Origin: Romanomermis culicivorax
Lineage: Eukaryota > Nematoda > Enoplea > Mermithida > Mermithidae
Reading direction: 5' to 3'
Length of the DNA: 64,000 nt
NCBI GenBank assembly: GCA_963922205.1
Contig: CAWUHX010000123.1
Coordinates: 1 to 64,000 of the forward strand
The notes beneath the pieces are model-generated. The model searched no databases. It was given only the letters and a program-made list of their open reading frames with translations, and was not told the origin of the DNA. Below, piece after piece: positions 47,225 through 59,900 of the stretch. Every line of letters starts with the position of its first letter. Position 1 is the stretch's first letter. Position numbers and translations under genes: made by a program.

Positions 47225-49721
47225 CATAAACAAATTTTTTTCAATTTTGACGGCTCGTTTTCGACACTTTAAACTCTATTGAAAAGTGTAATATGCAATT
47301 ATTTACTGTAAACAATACATCAGAAGAGAGCTTATTCTCTCCTATATAAAATGAATATTCATTTATCAAATAAGATCAATCCGGTCTCGAAATATCGCTT
47401 GGCTAGCAAGACCACTGAAAAATGCAAAAAAATCAACAATTTTCAAACTTTGGCATACTGTAGCGGCGCGAATTTTCGTTTATAAGCAAAACGAATGGTA
47501 CCATGGAACCCAGCGCACGAAACTACCCAAAATATCTGATTTTGAGGTATAATTAATTTTTAACTTATCATAAGGAAAGTAGAACCTCTCAGAAATCGTG
47601 TCTTAAAATTGCCGATTCGTTGTAGTTTTTAGGTTTTCAGGATAAACTTTCAGCTTGTTGGTATACATGTCTTAACAGATCTATTTTCCCATGTTTTTAT
47701 GAGGGGGTCAACACAACTATCGATAGTCGTGCTCTCATTTCAGTAAATGAGGAGAAGTTTTATGAAAATTGCAGATAATGATGATGAAAATGAATTCATG
47801 TAAATTAGAATTGATAAGAATCGGAAAAATTAAATCAATAAGTTCACCATTCTTATCAGCATAATTCTTCTTTTTCTATCAACGGCGTTTGCGTAAATTC
47901 GCACACAAACCGCAACAGCCGAGCACTTACATTTTGATTTGCAGCTTGTGGGGACTTTTATTTCATTACAGTAAGTTTTAGCTGCTATACTCCATTAATT
48001 TTGAAATGAAATGATGCAGCAAGGTCGCAGCCGAACTTTTATTCACAATGATGGAAGGCTCGTTGACTCTAATCAATAACTGTTTTCTTAATGATACAAG
48101 ATCCTTGATGATCACTCTTTTCAATCATTTCAAGATTATCGAAATTGATTTCCTGATCTCTATACTCCATTCAATTTGAAATGATCGATGCGCGTGTCTG
48201 AATTTTGTCAAGCGCAGCCTCACTAGTGATCGGAAAATCGATTTCCATAATCTTGAAATTCTTCAAAATGTGGTCATTAAGGACTCTGTATCATAAAGGA
48301 AGAATTTATTTAACAGAGTCAACGAGACTTCCATAATTTTGAATAAAAGATTGGCTGCGACGTTGCTGCATCGGTCATTCCAGATAGTAAGACTGCGTTT
48401 GCCAAAATTCCGCCCGCTGCATCGATCTTTTCAAAATCAATGGAGAACAGTTTCCGACTTATATATTTATCTTCTTGCTTGTAGGTTTTCAAAACCAACT
48501 TGTAACCTGCAGGTCAACAAGTCTTTTATGCAATGGACTCCAGAAGTTTACTATGGAAGAGTAGTTTTATATCAATATGTTTGCAACAAAAATCAGCATT
48601 GGTTACACTAGTAGCTTCAGTTCAGGATGAGAACTGCTTAAAAATGTTTCTTTTGTTCTTTCAGCATCAATTGAAGATTGATGACCGCTTTGCTGAACTT
48701 AGACCCGTCCCACATAGCAAAAAAACTTACCCTAATTTTTATTAGAATAGATACAGCACTCGATACTTTCTCGTGTCGTGACGAGGAAAGTCGTTGCGAT
48801 GTTTGAAGAAACTCGAATCTTTTGAACGTTTCTCCGCAAACAGTGATTATTAAGTGAACTTCGGATTTCAAAGGAATTCAAATACAAATACATCTTATTT
48901 TTTACAGTTAGAAGTTTTCATTGCTCTAGCAATACAGTGACATCATCGGCAGGAATTTTTTTGATCTCACCTGTTTACTGCCGAGTTTCCAAAGAAAACA
49001 ATTTTCTTTGGGGTGAAATTGCTCCGAAACCCATGAGAAATCCAGAAAGATGATGAAAAAATGTCCGAAAATTTGAGGGACTACCACCGCATGCCAATAA
49101 CAAGACAAATGGCGAAATATTCGATTTCTTACATACATAAATCTTTGATTCTTATTTATTTACTAATTTCGTCACATTACAGAGAATGTGTTACTGAAAT
49201 CAACTGATAATCACTGCAGATGAAAAATGACTATATTATATTATGTATATTATGTATAATATTGTACCAATAAACCAAAAAGTTAGTATTGACTGATTCA
49301 TCAGTGCAATAGTTTACGATACAGTAACTATTCTGAAAGTACAATACCAAACTTACCGCGGTAAACTTGACCGTAATGAACATTAGCTATAGTCAGCTTG
49401 ATTGTGGTCTTTTTTACCCATAGTCAATTTAGCCATGTTCATTTGGACCTTTGACCAATTTAGTCATATTTTGGCCGCGGTTGGGATGTTTGGCTTATAG
49501 TCAAGTGAATGAAGAACCGGGCCCATAAGTTTTTTGTTTGAATATAATACGCGGGGGAGTAAGACGAATTCTGTACACATGATAATTTGAAAGTGTCGAA
49601 TTAGATCAAACAAAATAGGTGCACCACGCATACAAATTTCCAAGATTGCATCCTTCGATAGGCCCTGAGAGAACGGCTAAATTCCAATCGAATCATAATT
49701 TTAAACAGTCAATTTCACCGA
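47225..49721. other. Intergenic with a ~390-bp imperfect palindrome
   Basis: About 47985-48375 is an imperfect inverted repeat (a GCTGCTATACTCCATT block, with GAACTTTTATTCACAATGATG and its counterpart CATAATTTTGAATAAAAGATT). Part of it also resembles 44715-44950. No gene recognised in this stretch. Confidence 0.5.
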
Positions 49722-49773
49722 ATGCTTTTGACTGCCCTTAGCTCCATCTGCACCTTTATTGTAATTTTACAGG
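49722..49773 (+). other. Possible signal-peptide exon on the plus strand
   Basis: ATG at 49722 encodes MLLTALSSICTFIVILQ, a hydrophobic leader, directly followed by a good donor (AGG|GTAAGTTTG). It overlaps the 3' end of TIL gene 2 tail-to-tail. No following exon was found, so chance is possible. Confidence 0.2.
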
Positions 49774-49805
49774 GTAAGTTTGTGTTTGATGATAATAACT
49801 CAAGA

Positions 49806-49811
49806 TTTATT
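49806..49811 (-). promoter_or_regulatory. Polyadenylation signal of TIL gene 2
   Basis: AATAAA on the minus strand, only five bases after the stop codon; it implies a very short 3' UTR. Confidence 0.6.
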
Positions 49812-49815
49812 CCAC

Positions 49816-50123
49816 TCATAAAAGACACTCAGTTTCACGGACGCAATGTTGCCCATTGTAGAAACGTACAAATCCAGGTTTGCAGTAGCAACCTGGCGGC
49901 TTGCACATAGCAATACAAGCGATTGGTGGAGAACGATGTTCGACGACCTCCCGGCACGTACGTTCGCAGGGGTAGCCACATTCTTGGTATTCCATATTGC
50001 GGCCACACCTATGGCGAATGTGAATTCCACTAAGCTCTTGATTCTTTTTGCCATTCTGGTCTTCCTGATTCTTTTCGCTGGATTTCAGCTCGCTCGGTAT
50101 GCGATTAGATAGGAGCAAAGTTT
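49816..50123 (-). CDS. TIL gene 2, terminal exon (TIL domain E)
   Basis: 308 nt; acceptor GATTTTCAG. Lys/Glu/Asn-rich spacer, then ten cysteines from HRCGRN to RETEC, LL and stop. Confidence 0.87.
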
Positions 50124-53100
50124 CTGAAAATCAATGCAGCTATAGTCTGTTTTTCGTGAAATACTTCTAAATAATGAAAGCGAAAAGCAAATATTATTTC
50201 AGATTATCACGGTTTTCTGAAAAACAATCTGTCATATAGGACTAGAAATTTCTGAGCATACTGATCTCACCTTGAACAATTTTTCGAATGAAACATTTTA
50301 AAGTAAGAGCCCTATGAAAACGATTTTGACGACAGTACTGATTTGTGTCACTTTTCTATTTGGAAGCATTTCATAAAAAAGATACTATAATTTCTAGAAA
50401 CATTGGGAAAATTTTATATCCTCTTTTGACCCGAGAAACAACTGGTCAACATGCACACATCGGCGTTGAGGGATTTGGGGGATTTGTTCTCACAAAGAAA
50501 ATATTTGAGCTTACCCAGATATGTCTTTGACCATCGAAATAGTGACTTTTCAAGGCAAACAGGAAATGCTTTGTTCCTAAACTATCAAGTTGGGTATCAG
50601 TCGATTCATCTATAGTCTGTTTTTTATAAAATGCTTCCAAATAATGAATCTGGAAAGCAAGTACTATTTTACATTTTCAGCATTTTCTACCAAGCCGTTC
50701 GTCATATGGAGCTTAAATTTGGTGACGATACTCAACTAACACTTAGAAATTTTTTGAGTCAAAAAATGTAGAGTAGAAGCTTCATGTGCAGGATTTTCAA
50801 GTCACCTAATATTTGTGTCATTTTTCATTTTAGTAGCATTTTATAAAAAAGACTATAGTTGAGATTCATTCAAAAACATGATTTATGACAATGTCTCTCA
50901 ATTTTTGCCGCTGCTATGGCGGTTAGAGTTTTGATACAGTTTGATTGATTACCCTCCTAGGTTTCCTTGCTGTCGATATGTACATAACGGGACATTGCAA
51001 TGACGAAAAATCAAGCTGACATAGCAGGATGTACCAAGTATTTTACTTGTAGTGGATGTGTGTTAGTGGGGCATTGTGTTCTCACCCAAATTTAGGTGTC
51101 TATAGTTCAAACCTCAAATGACTTTCCGAGGATTCAAACGCAATACATTCATGTAAGATAGTGATTTCACAATGTGGATAGGAGTCGGATACAATAAGTT
51201 AACTCGTGAAAAAATATTTCAATTCATGATGCGTTTATTAGTTGCACAATTATGTTTTGCGTCGCTGAGGCTGACTTGGAAAAATGGGGCATAGTATGGG
51301 AGAAAGCTAATGTTTAGCATACGCTGGTATGCAGGGTATTAGACCCAAACCAGAAAAAGTTTAACCCTAAAAGGTACTATTTGACCCTACCATACACTGA
51401 CTCTCAAGGCAGTGTCGTTTGTTATACCGCATCCATTGTCCCGCCGAATTTTAACAATGCTATGTCTTTTTTTACAAATGCTTGATAAAAATGACAAAAT
51501 TAGTAGTAGTGCTTTACATTGTTCTCGAAAAAATTTACTCTGGAAATTATTCAAGGTAAATTGTGTATGCCACAAATTTTCGGTTCTAATGACAAGTGGC
51601 GTGGCAGAAAATTGTAAAAATATGAAACATTAGTACTTGCTTTCTATTCGTAATCCAACTATTTCAAGAAGTTCCATCATATGGTAATGGTGTATATCGA
51701 TTATAGTATCAAATCATTGTAGTAATTTCGAATAACATGGAAATTGATTAGCCCTTTTTCGAAATTGTGCGCAATAAATTATACAATTCTCTGATTAGCT
51801 ACCAATTATGAGTCCCGATAAGATTACTGTAACGGAAGAACGGACACAAACTTCGAACTGAAATTGCGACAGACAATTTTTCTTTCACAATACACTCACT
51901 TGAAAATCTCTAATTTGACAGCAACCGTGACCGGACATTAGAGCGCGGGACAATAGAGCGCGTACATTAAAGCACGGGAATTAGAGCGCGGACAATAGAG
52001 CGCAGGACATTAGAGCGCAGGAACATTAGGGCGCAGGACAATAGGGCACAGGACAACGGAGAGCAGGACAACGGAGAGCAGGACAATAGAGTGCAGAGAC
52101 AATAGAGCGCAAGACAGAGCGCAGGGACATTAGAACGCAGGATAATAAAGCGCAGGACAATAGAGCATGTGGACATTAGAGCACAGAGACATTAGAGCAC
52201 AAAGACATTAGAGCGCAGAACAATAGAACGCAGAGACAATAGAGTGCAAGACAATAGAGCGCAGGGACATTAGAGCGCAGGGACATAAGAGTGCATTTAA
52301 AAAACTGATTTTTTCGGATCAACGTTGCCTGGTCTGCAATGAGCGCGAATTTAAAATAGTTTTTGAACATGATGAAAAAAGAATACTAAGCAAGCAGCTT
52401 TAGTTCAAAAGCTGACAAATGTCATTCTGAATGCGAATTAGAAATTCAAGACGAATTCGAAAATAAAAAAATTAAGCAATTTGATTCAAAGGTTCAAAGA
52501 CTTTTTGTGTCTTTCCTAACTTTTGTAACTAATTGAAAACTTATGTACATGTTTACATTTTTATGCGCGAGTGGGACAGTTGATATATTTACTCAAAATT
52601 ACTTGGGACAATCAACACCGCGTGACAGTCGATGATCCAGAATTTCTTGTTTCAAAAAAGCAACACGTTAATCTCATTGAAATCATTCCAAAAATTTGAT
52701 TCAAAATGACGTGTTTCCGTTTTTGATGGGGTTAAGGGCTAAGGATGGTCAGAGTTTGGTTTACTTGCCCCAGATTTCCCTTGCTACTGATGCGTGCCCC
52801 TCAGTGGGCTAGAAGCTTCAACCATCTACATTCAAGCCTGCGCTACCGGCTTCCCTCTTGACTGGACACAAGGATCGTTTGTAAGATATACTATGGCTTA
52901 TTTTTCTCAAAATGTGTCTCGGGAAGGAAAAAGATGCACATACAAATAATGAAAATAGATTTTTTTCTCAGATTGACTTATCATTCGGAGCTAAGAATTG
53001 AGGAAAGAAAATGTCGGCTTACGATCACGATCATCACCTGTCTACAGATTTCTTTGGACTTTTTTAACGTTTCGAGTTTCATTGAACCTAATATAGAATT

Positions 53101-56100
53101 ACGTGTTAGCAGAATGTGCAGCAGCAAACTGATGTCTGAGGATGTTGAACCTTTATGAGATCCAGTGAGTAACGTTTTGTAAGAAAATTTTCTCGAAAAG
53201 TTCATACTCCATGTGCTTCAACAATTCCACTGACGCGTGTAATAGTCAGAAATAATCATTGTGCAATACGCTGCATTACTCACCGCCTTTGAAGCATTTT
53301 TTCACTTCGATGCATTTTCCGGATTTGCTACGTACGTAGCCTGATTTGCATTGGCAAGCAGGTGGAGCACAAATGAACGGGCATGGTCCCGGGTTCAACG
53401 CATTTTCGCACGTTTTCTCGCACGCATTTCCACATTCATTGACGAATTCGTTTTCCGGACAGTGCATCTGTTTTTCTTGTTTGGTTATTGGGTCCTTGAC
53501 TTTGAAAACTCCCAGTTCTTCAGGATCTTGGCAAGAATAAAAAAATATTTTACAATGCAAAAAGTGTACAGAAGTGTAAACAACAGATTAGGGAAATTTG
53601 TGAAATGAACTATAGCCAGGAACTTTCCATAAACTCATGGGACTCTAGCAGGTGCAACGCAAAAAGTAGGCCCACGTTAAATAAATGTAATTTGTTAGTA
53701 CATTTTGGAACGAATTTTCATCTTTTTTAATTTATGCATAAAGTGCTTACAGAGAACTCTAGACTATGGAATACTAGTATGATGCACTATATTTCCCCTA
53801 TATTGAATAATATGCTTAGAAGCAAAACTAATGAAAAATCAGGAAATTTGGATTTTCGAATCCTTGTAAACGAAACTTCATTTTTGATGGAATGAATCTT
53901 GCTATTGTGATCAGGCGCCTGCAACTTTGCATCATGTATTATTTTCAGGTTTGTAGAGCTTTAAATTCCTGGCTTTACCTTCAATTGTGTTTATCAATAA
54001 GATTGGAATGCATAATGTCCCAGGCTTTTCTTACTGTTCAAATTCGGGCATTGAGTGGGAAGCACGCACGTGCCCTGTTCATTGCGTGCGTAACCATCCT
54101 TGCATGTGCAGTCACCAAATACGCATGAACCACTGGCGCAAAATGGATTCAAAAAGTGCCAGGTTAAGCAGGTCTTTTCGCATCGACGACCACACGATGA
54201 ATATTCTTCATGGGGTCCACAAACTTTCAAAGGTGTGTTCTTTGCTCGTGAGGTTTCTAGTTCATTGGGTTCTTCGGAACTTTCCGACGAACTACTGCTG
54301 CTGCTTTGATCTGATAAAGATTTTGAGATTTTTTGTTTGCTTTGCACTTGTTTTCGCAGAGGATCTGACGGGCGTCTTCTTTAGCAAGGTTGTCCCGTTT
54401 ATACTTCAGCAGCGAGGAAAATTGGACTGAGGTCAACTAAACTCTGACCAGTCATAACTGAACCAAAAATGAAAGTAACCATTTTAGTTTGCTATGTTTT
54501 GTGAGAGTAAAATTCCACGACGTCAGTGTAGGGTCGAACACCTCTCTGATTAGGGTCAAATATTTTCTGCATTAGGTCAACCCTCCCCCCACATCGATAT
54601 ATGATCAAGTTCTGGAGATATTCGCAGTGGCATATAAAAACAAACAATGACGACCATACATGAGCTGCATAAAAATTCTGTTGGGAGTAAGCCAGGATAG
54701 AGGGGCAGAAGTTTTTTTTCGATGACGAAAAGAAAAGCATATTCTACGATCTTAGTGTGAACCTATTCGTACGGTTAGCACTCTTTTAAAGTTTTAATGT
54801 TACTTCTTTGGAATCAAGTATACATGTTCAGGAAAATCGTTAAACTACAGCCTCATTTTCATTCTAATGAGTCTTTCTATTCTTTTTTCTCATATTCCTT
54901 CATCACCTTCTTGATCAATGCTAGGGACTGGAATCTGTTGGGGTTCAGCAAGAATCAGCTGAGGGTCAATCAAAATCTGCCGGGGATTAAGACCCCAAAC
55001 TCCTCCATATGCATGTATGGTGACGAATATGTAAATCATGGAAATTTTGGAGAATGGGCCAGGCTGCAAAAGTGCTCAGAACTCAGTAAAAATTGATCAG
55101 AACGCTTTAAAACTTCGTTTTATGATGTTTCTCACTGTGCTCTGTCAGTTCAAACATGATTAAACCTTTTCCCTTATAACTTTCAATATTTTTACCAGAA
55201 ATTTCCAAGTCTCTATAAAGATAAGTCTTCAAACAGCATTGAAATATTTCAAAATCATATTTATTTAATGCTTAATATGTGTGTTTGCAAAGTTTATTTG
55301 GGAAAAAATTAAAAAATTTACTTTTACATTTCCGTGTATAAGAAAAAAAATTCTGGGAAGGGGTCAGCCGGGATTCTGATGGCGGATCAGTCAGGGTTCT
55401 GCCCGAATTCTGGACCCACAGCAAACCCCTCCCAAAGAACATGTATGGTGACGACTCAAGCCACAGAGGACGATTTTATCTTACAATATCGAGTTGAATG
55501 TAAGCAGCACTTGTTCCCTATTTCTTTCAACACTGACAGATATTACCATATTCACATACCTAAATGTAGCGTATCAGTAGGCATGCGCCAGCAGCCGCCA
55601 TAGGGAACGCACGTGCGGCCTCGTTGGTGCCGGGCGGTGCCATTAGGACACACACAAGCCGGTTCATGACATATTTTGGGACATGACTTGGGTATATTGT
55701 TAGTAGTGACGTCGTGGCAAGTTACTTCGCAAAGATCGCCGCAAGGGTCCAAAACCTTGCCAGTCGGGCATTCTAGTTTTTTGGAAGCTGAAATTAAGGT
55801 TGGAGATAAAAAAGTCAGAATCTGATTGTCAATAACATTTTATGGGTTAGTTCAGGTTAATAAAGCGCCCATAATGATGTCAATCGGAGCACTTATTGGC
55901 GTGGCGTTCAAACCGCTTAGCAACATCGGTAGGTTGTATAGGTACTCTTTATCACTTTATCACCGCAAAAGACGCTGGATCTTTTCTACAATTTTAACAC
56001 CACGTCTTTGAAATATTTGATGTTAGGTGTAGACTTGGGATAGGCTTAATGTTTTACCACAATGTCGTGGTGGTAAAATTGTAGAAAAAGTCCAACAGAC

Positions 56101-56804
56101 CAATGGCCATTCTATCGGTAGACTTGTTATTTTTCAACAAACTTGAACAGACTCGTGAGCAGATAGCTCCCACGACGTACCAGTATGAGCATGGAAGTTA
56201 CTTTCGTAACCAGAAAACCCAACACACATCGATTCTTGCTAACACTCGACGCGCGTAGACTTCCGGTTACAGTATCAGGGAGCAGTTCTTCAACACACAC
56301 AAGGTGTTGCAGCCTACCCATAAATTAGATTTTTCTCTTAGACTACAGATTATTTCCACACATCAAACTGACGAATCTATGCTTCTTCTAGAACACAGAA
56401 ATGATAATTAGAGGAGTTAATGGTGAATAGAGTCATGAATCAAAAATTAAAAGAAACTTCTTTTGGATACTAGTCGACGTCCTTACTTGGATCATCCTCC
56501 GGTGGTAAACGCCAGCAATGGCCATAAGCCACACATTGACCGCGAAACAATGCTTGTCCTTCGGGGCACACGCATGCAGGAGGATTGCAAATTTCGATGC
56601 ACGCTTTAGGTACATTATTGTTCGTCACGTCCTTGCAAGTCACTTGACAAAGGTCGCCGCATTGATTGACCACTTTACCGGGCGGGCATTTGATATCGGC
56701 TAAACAAAAAAATATGACCAGCAAAAGACAATGGTGGAAAATCGTCACAAGGCGTTCTTACCGTAAGCACAGCCCAATACCGCAGCGAGTAAAAGAAACT
56801 TCAT
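49816..56804 (-). CDS. Secreted five-TIL-domain protease inhibitor (TIL gene 2)
   Basis: Six exons on the minus strand: 56804-56762 (signal peptide MKFLLLAAVLGCAY), 56699-56487, 55787-55560, 54364-54035, 53526-53284 and 50123-49816 (with stop). All junctions are GT-AG in phase 1, giving about 454 residues with domains A-B-C-D-E. Each domain has the ten-cysteine TIL pattern; TIL proteins inhibit serine proteases in secretions or body fluid. The last intron (3.2 kb) has absorbed two MITEs and half a minisatellite foldback. Gene 1 is the paralogue; gene 2 has the extra domain D and no broken exon. An alternative reading is several shorter genes, but only one signal-peptide exon and one terminal stop exon exist per locus. 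Confidence 0.75.
50141..50389 (+). mobile_element. 247-bp-family MITE, copy B
   Basis: 249 bp, TATAGTCTG...ATACTATA, same orientation as copy C 220 bp downstream. Inserted just upstream of the terminal exon in the last intron of TIL gene 2; the most diverged copy. Confidence 0.78.
50611..50857 (+). mobile_element. 247-bp-family MITE, copy C
   Basis: 247 bp, TATAGTCTG...GACTATA, flanked by C and G around the TA ends. Same length as copy A at 30395, which it matches in reverse orientation. Confidence 0.85.
51926..52530. mobile_element. Half of a minisatellite foldback element
   Basis: Starts with ACCGTGACCGGACATTAG, the outer end seen at 33050-33068. It continues as an ACATTAGAGCGCAGG array to about 52295, then about 230 bp that match the reverse complement of the core of the 31913-33070 element (about 32560-32795). 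The other arm is missing. Confidence 0.8.
53284..53526 (-). CDS. TIL gene 2, exon with TIL domain D
   Basis: 243 nt; acceptor TTGCCAAG, donor G|GTGAGTAA. Ten cysteines from MHCPENEF to VKKCFK; linker DPEELGVFKVKD before it. No counterpart seen in gene 1. Confidence 0.83.
54035..54364 (-). CDS. TIL gene 2, exon with TIL domain C
   Basis: 330 nt; acceptor CCCGTCAG (weak pyrimidine tract) and donor A|GTAAGAAAA. A Ser-rich spacer (SSSSSSSESSEE) precedes KVCGPHEEYSSCGRRC and the GDCTC motif. Confidence 0.82.
54365..55559 (-). other. Intron between TIL gene 2 domains B and C
   Basis: No coding content. A CATGTATGGTGACGA motif occurs at about 55013 and 55440, with its near complement (ACGACCATACATG) at about 54651, suggesting decayed MITE ends. 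Confidence 0.4.
55560..55787 (-). CDS. TIL gene 2, exon with TIL domain B
   Basis: 228 nt; acceptor AATTTCAG, donor TAG|GTATGTG. Ten cysteines from KLECPTGKV to YGGCWRMP. Confidence 0.87.
56487..56699 (-). CDS. TIL gene 2, exon with TIL domain A
   Basis: 213 nt; acceptor TTGTTTAG, donor A|GTAAGG. Ten cysteines from DIKCPPGKV to YGHCWRLP. If the donor is not used, the frame ends a few codons later at 56470, which would give a short single-domain inhibitor. Confidence 0.87.
56762..56804 (-). CDS. TIL gene 2, signal-peptide exon
   Basis: 43 nt, MKFLLLAAVLGCAY plus one base, donor G|GTAAGA. Cleavage is likely after the Ala formed at the junction, before DIKC. Confidence 0.87.
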
Positions 56805-56867
56805 GGATGTTGAATGTCAATATTCGAAGATGAAAAAAGTGGAATGAAAAGCTCGGCACAAACCAAA

Positions 56868-56977
56868 CATATATTACAGTAGATAAGAGTGGTTTCACTC
56901 AATGGTGGCGATCTTTTCAATAATGATGTTTTTTATTCAGCGATACGTCACTTGTCGTGCTGAAAAACGCTTATCAG
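56868..56977 (-). promoter_or_regulatory. TIL gene 2 promoter: TATA-like and GATA sites
   Basis: On the minus strand TAATATATG lies about 65-70 bp upstream of the ATG, and CTGATAAG (56970-56977) lies 166 bp upstream, mirroring gene 1. The surrounding ~180 bp are also visibly similar to 39254-39440. Confidence 0.5.
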
Positions 56978-59900
56978 ATGAAAAGTTCAACTAGTTGGTC
57001 ATGCTGGCCAATCAGGTCTGGTGATAAAGGTCTGTCAGTTTCTATTTTCTTGAGCGATGATGTAGAAAACCACGACATATGACAAGTCTGTGATTATTCC
57101 CGGATATGGAAGGTATTCAGGAATGCGTTTTTTGCGGACGAGCTCATAGATTTAGTGAATGATTCCGGATTGAAGTGTAACGAATTTCATGAAAGCTCAT
57201 CTCTACTCAATGAGGCATGGAAGTGAACTAAAAATATTCTCTTACCACTGTTCATTATTTACCAGAATCTGATCAGCACGTCTATGCGGGATAATTACAC
57301 CTTAAAAGTAAAAGTATTAATTCATCTTTCCATAGTTTTTGAGCTTGTTGAAAATTCTCCACCAAAAGTTGCAGGCAATGATTGTGTTACTATGATTGTG
57401 TTACGCAGATATGTAAATTATCGTACTGGAAACAAATGGTCATACTACACTGATCCAATATAACTCCAGATCAGATCACACAATTACAGTGATGTTGTAC
57501 AATGATCTGATACGGAGGCTATGCTTTTTTGAGGAATTCTATTGACTGTACAAGTCTTGTATTTCTCATTGTAAAGATCTCAGTTACATTTGCGATTGTG
57601 CGTGTCAAATGTTACTTGACTTCCCATCATTTAAAATTTACCATCACTTTACACTATTCTCGACATTCTGTCTTTGGCTGGGCGTGGAAAAATTATGTCC
57701 AGTGATTTTTTTCCAAACTTCCAGAAAAGGTGAGGAGCCTGATGAAATTTTCCCTAGAAAATTTTCAATCTTTACGAAGATATTGTAAAACGGTTCTTGG
57801 AGCCATAGCTCCCTGAGCTGCATTCGGATCGGGTTTCCAAGATATACCTTTGATCGACCACGGCCCAAACTTTTGTTAGGTGTAAATTACACTGTAAAGT
57901 GAAAGTTGACCGACCTAAACCAACTTGAAAAAAATCGCCCTGAAGGTGACAATGATGGAGTACCTGAACGGAAGGTGCCATTTTATTCCTCTAACGAGCT
58001 GATCAAGTTCACTTATAAAATTTGGTGGTTTCCAAAGGTAAAAAATCCTATTTTCAGATTCAGTTACTTTACGCTATTATGTAACTCCGTTGCTATGAAA
58101 GCTATCGAAATGATATTCTTTGTATGTCATAGACCTTGCAAAACTGATTAGATCTATACCAAATTCGTTACTCAAAGTGTATTATTCAGTGTGAATCGCT
58201 CAACAGGGCATGTTAAATCTCGGAAAGAGTCTTGGAATAAAATTTCAAAATGATTTTTAGAGTTTTTAATTCTAACTCTTTGTCCAGTCTGATTTAGGTT
58301 TGAGTCGAGCTGCAATAAGACAAAATAGAGGAAAATATCAATTTTGGCGTGCTACGGCTGCTTCACACTTTGGACTTGAGTTATGCTCTGTTTTTTTTAA
58401 CGAAGGTTGAGACAGAAATCTATAAAAATATAGCTTGCACAGCTGTAGCACAAAAATTGACTCGACTATTTATGCGTAAATTTGCTGACATCTGCAGGTA
58501 GGCGAGTGTTTATTTACTCTAAAACACTTCAATCGATGCATAGAAATCGACAGCTCTGCAAAAATATATTCCTAATTTTTAAATTGATCACGGAAATGAA
58601 GTATCAACTTATTTCTTTCTCATATAAGGCGATAAGCCTCTATGATTTGAGGATCATGGTGCATGAGTACCTCAAGGCTATAACAAATCAACTTTATCGC
58701 TAAGGAAATAAATAAATAATGCAAGGACATACCGTATTTATTCCAATAAAAGGCGCCCTCAAATGAAAACCGCACCTTTGACCATATAAAAAATAATAAA
58801 CAGCACCCTCTAAGCACCCGCACTGTTTATTAGAACCATAAGTAATGTAAACTTCATTAGAGAAAAACCGTTCAATTAGCCGCCTCAAAATAAATGAATC
58901 CAGGGTAAGTTAGTTTCCATTTTTTCATTTAATTTCATTAGTTTTTTTTATTTTTCCTGTTTTCCTTTCATTCTTTTGTTTTCTCTTCTTTCCTTTTTGT
59001 TTGTTTTCTTTTTCTTTCCTTGGTGTAGAGAGGTATAATATTTGTTTGATGATGAAACGTTACTTGTTGAGATTGCATGAAAGAATAAAAAACAAGATTG
59101 GATTAAAATGTGGCCGAATGAAGTGCAAAATTTTAATAAACGGCGCCCTCTAATAAACGGGCCGCTAAATGGACTCAAAAAATAATAATAAATGGCGCGC
59201 CGGTTTTTTGGAATAATTATGGTAATAGGTATGAATCACACGAACCTATAAGCTTGAACATAAAAAAACAAGTTTCTATGTCCCTTACGGAAACTTTATG
59301 AACCGTTTAACAGCCTCATACGTCCTATGTACTTTTTATGATAAAAGTACATCCTCTTTTAATTTTTCGAAGCCCTGGGCACGGTCACCCGTCATCACTG
59401 TTGTGAGACAACTTTAAAAAATTATTCCTAAAGTTATTCAGGCTTGCTTACTCATTTCATATGCTATATTTTTCAGTTCATTTGTTCACTGACCTTCGAT
59501 AATTGATCATTTCTTCTGTTCAGACATACCTTTATTTTTCTTGTGCTCATTAGTATTGTAAGCTTTTCGCGATGTTTAGCCTGCCTATTTTTTGTTTCAT
59601 CATATTAAGTCTTTTCGTTTTATACAGTATGCAGTTTTTTCTTCCGTAGATACGTTTGGTGATTCAAAATTAGAGGTGTCCCTGAAAACCCTATCTTTCT
59701 TAAAGACAATCGAGGTGCGCGATTTTCGTTTTACTGTCAGAATATTTGATTTCTCGCCGCCGAAATTCGACAGAAAACGTAGGACTCTTCTGGAAAATTG
59801 ATTTAAAATTTCATTAGCAAACACTCATTACTTTAACAACAGTTGATATTTCTAGAAAGCGAAAGCAGTTCTCAAAAATACTAGAGACAAATACTCTACA

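Noticed and set aside
51967..52370. Leu/Ser/Cys-rich minus-strand ORFs
   Set aside because: Translations of the minisatellite array of the foldback element.
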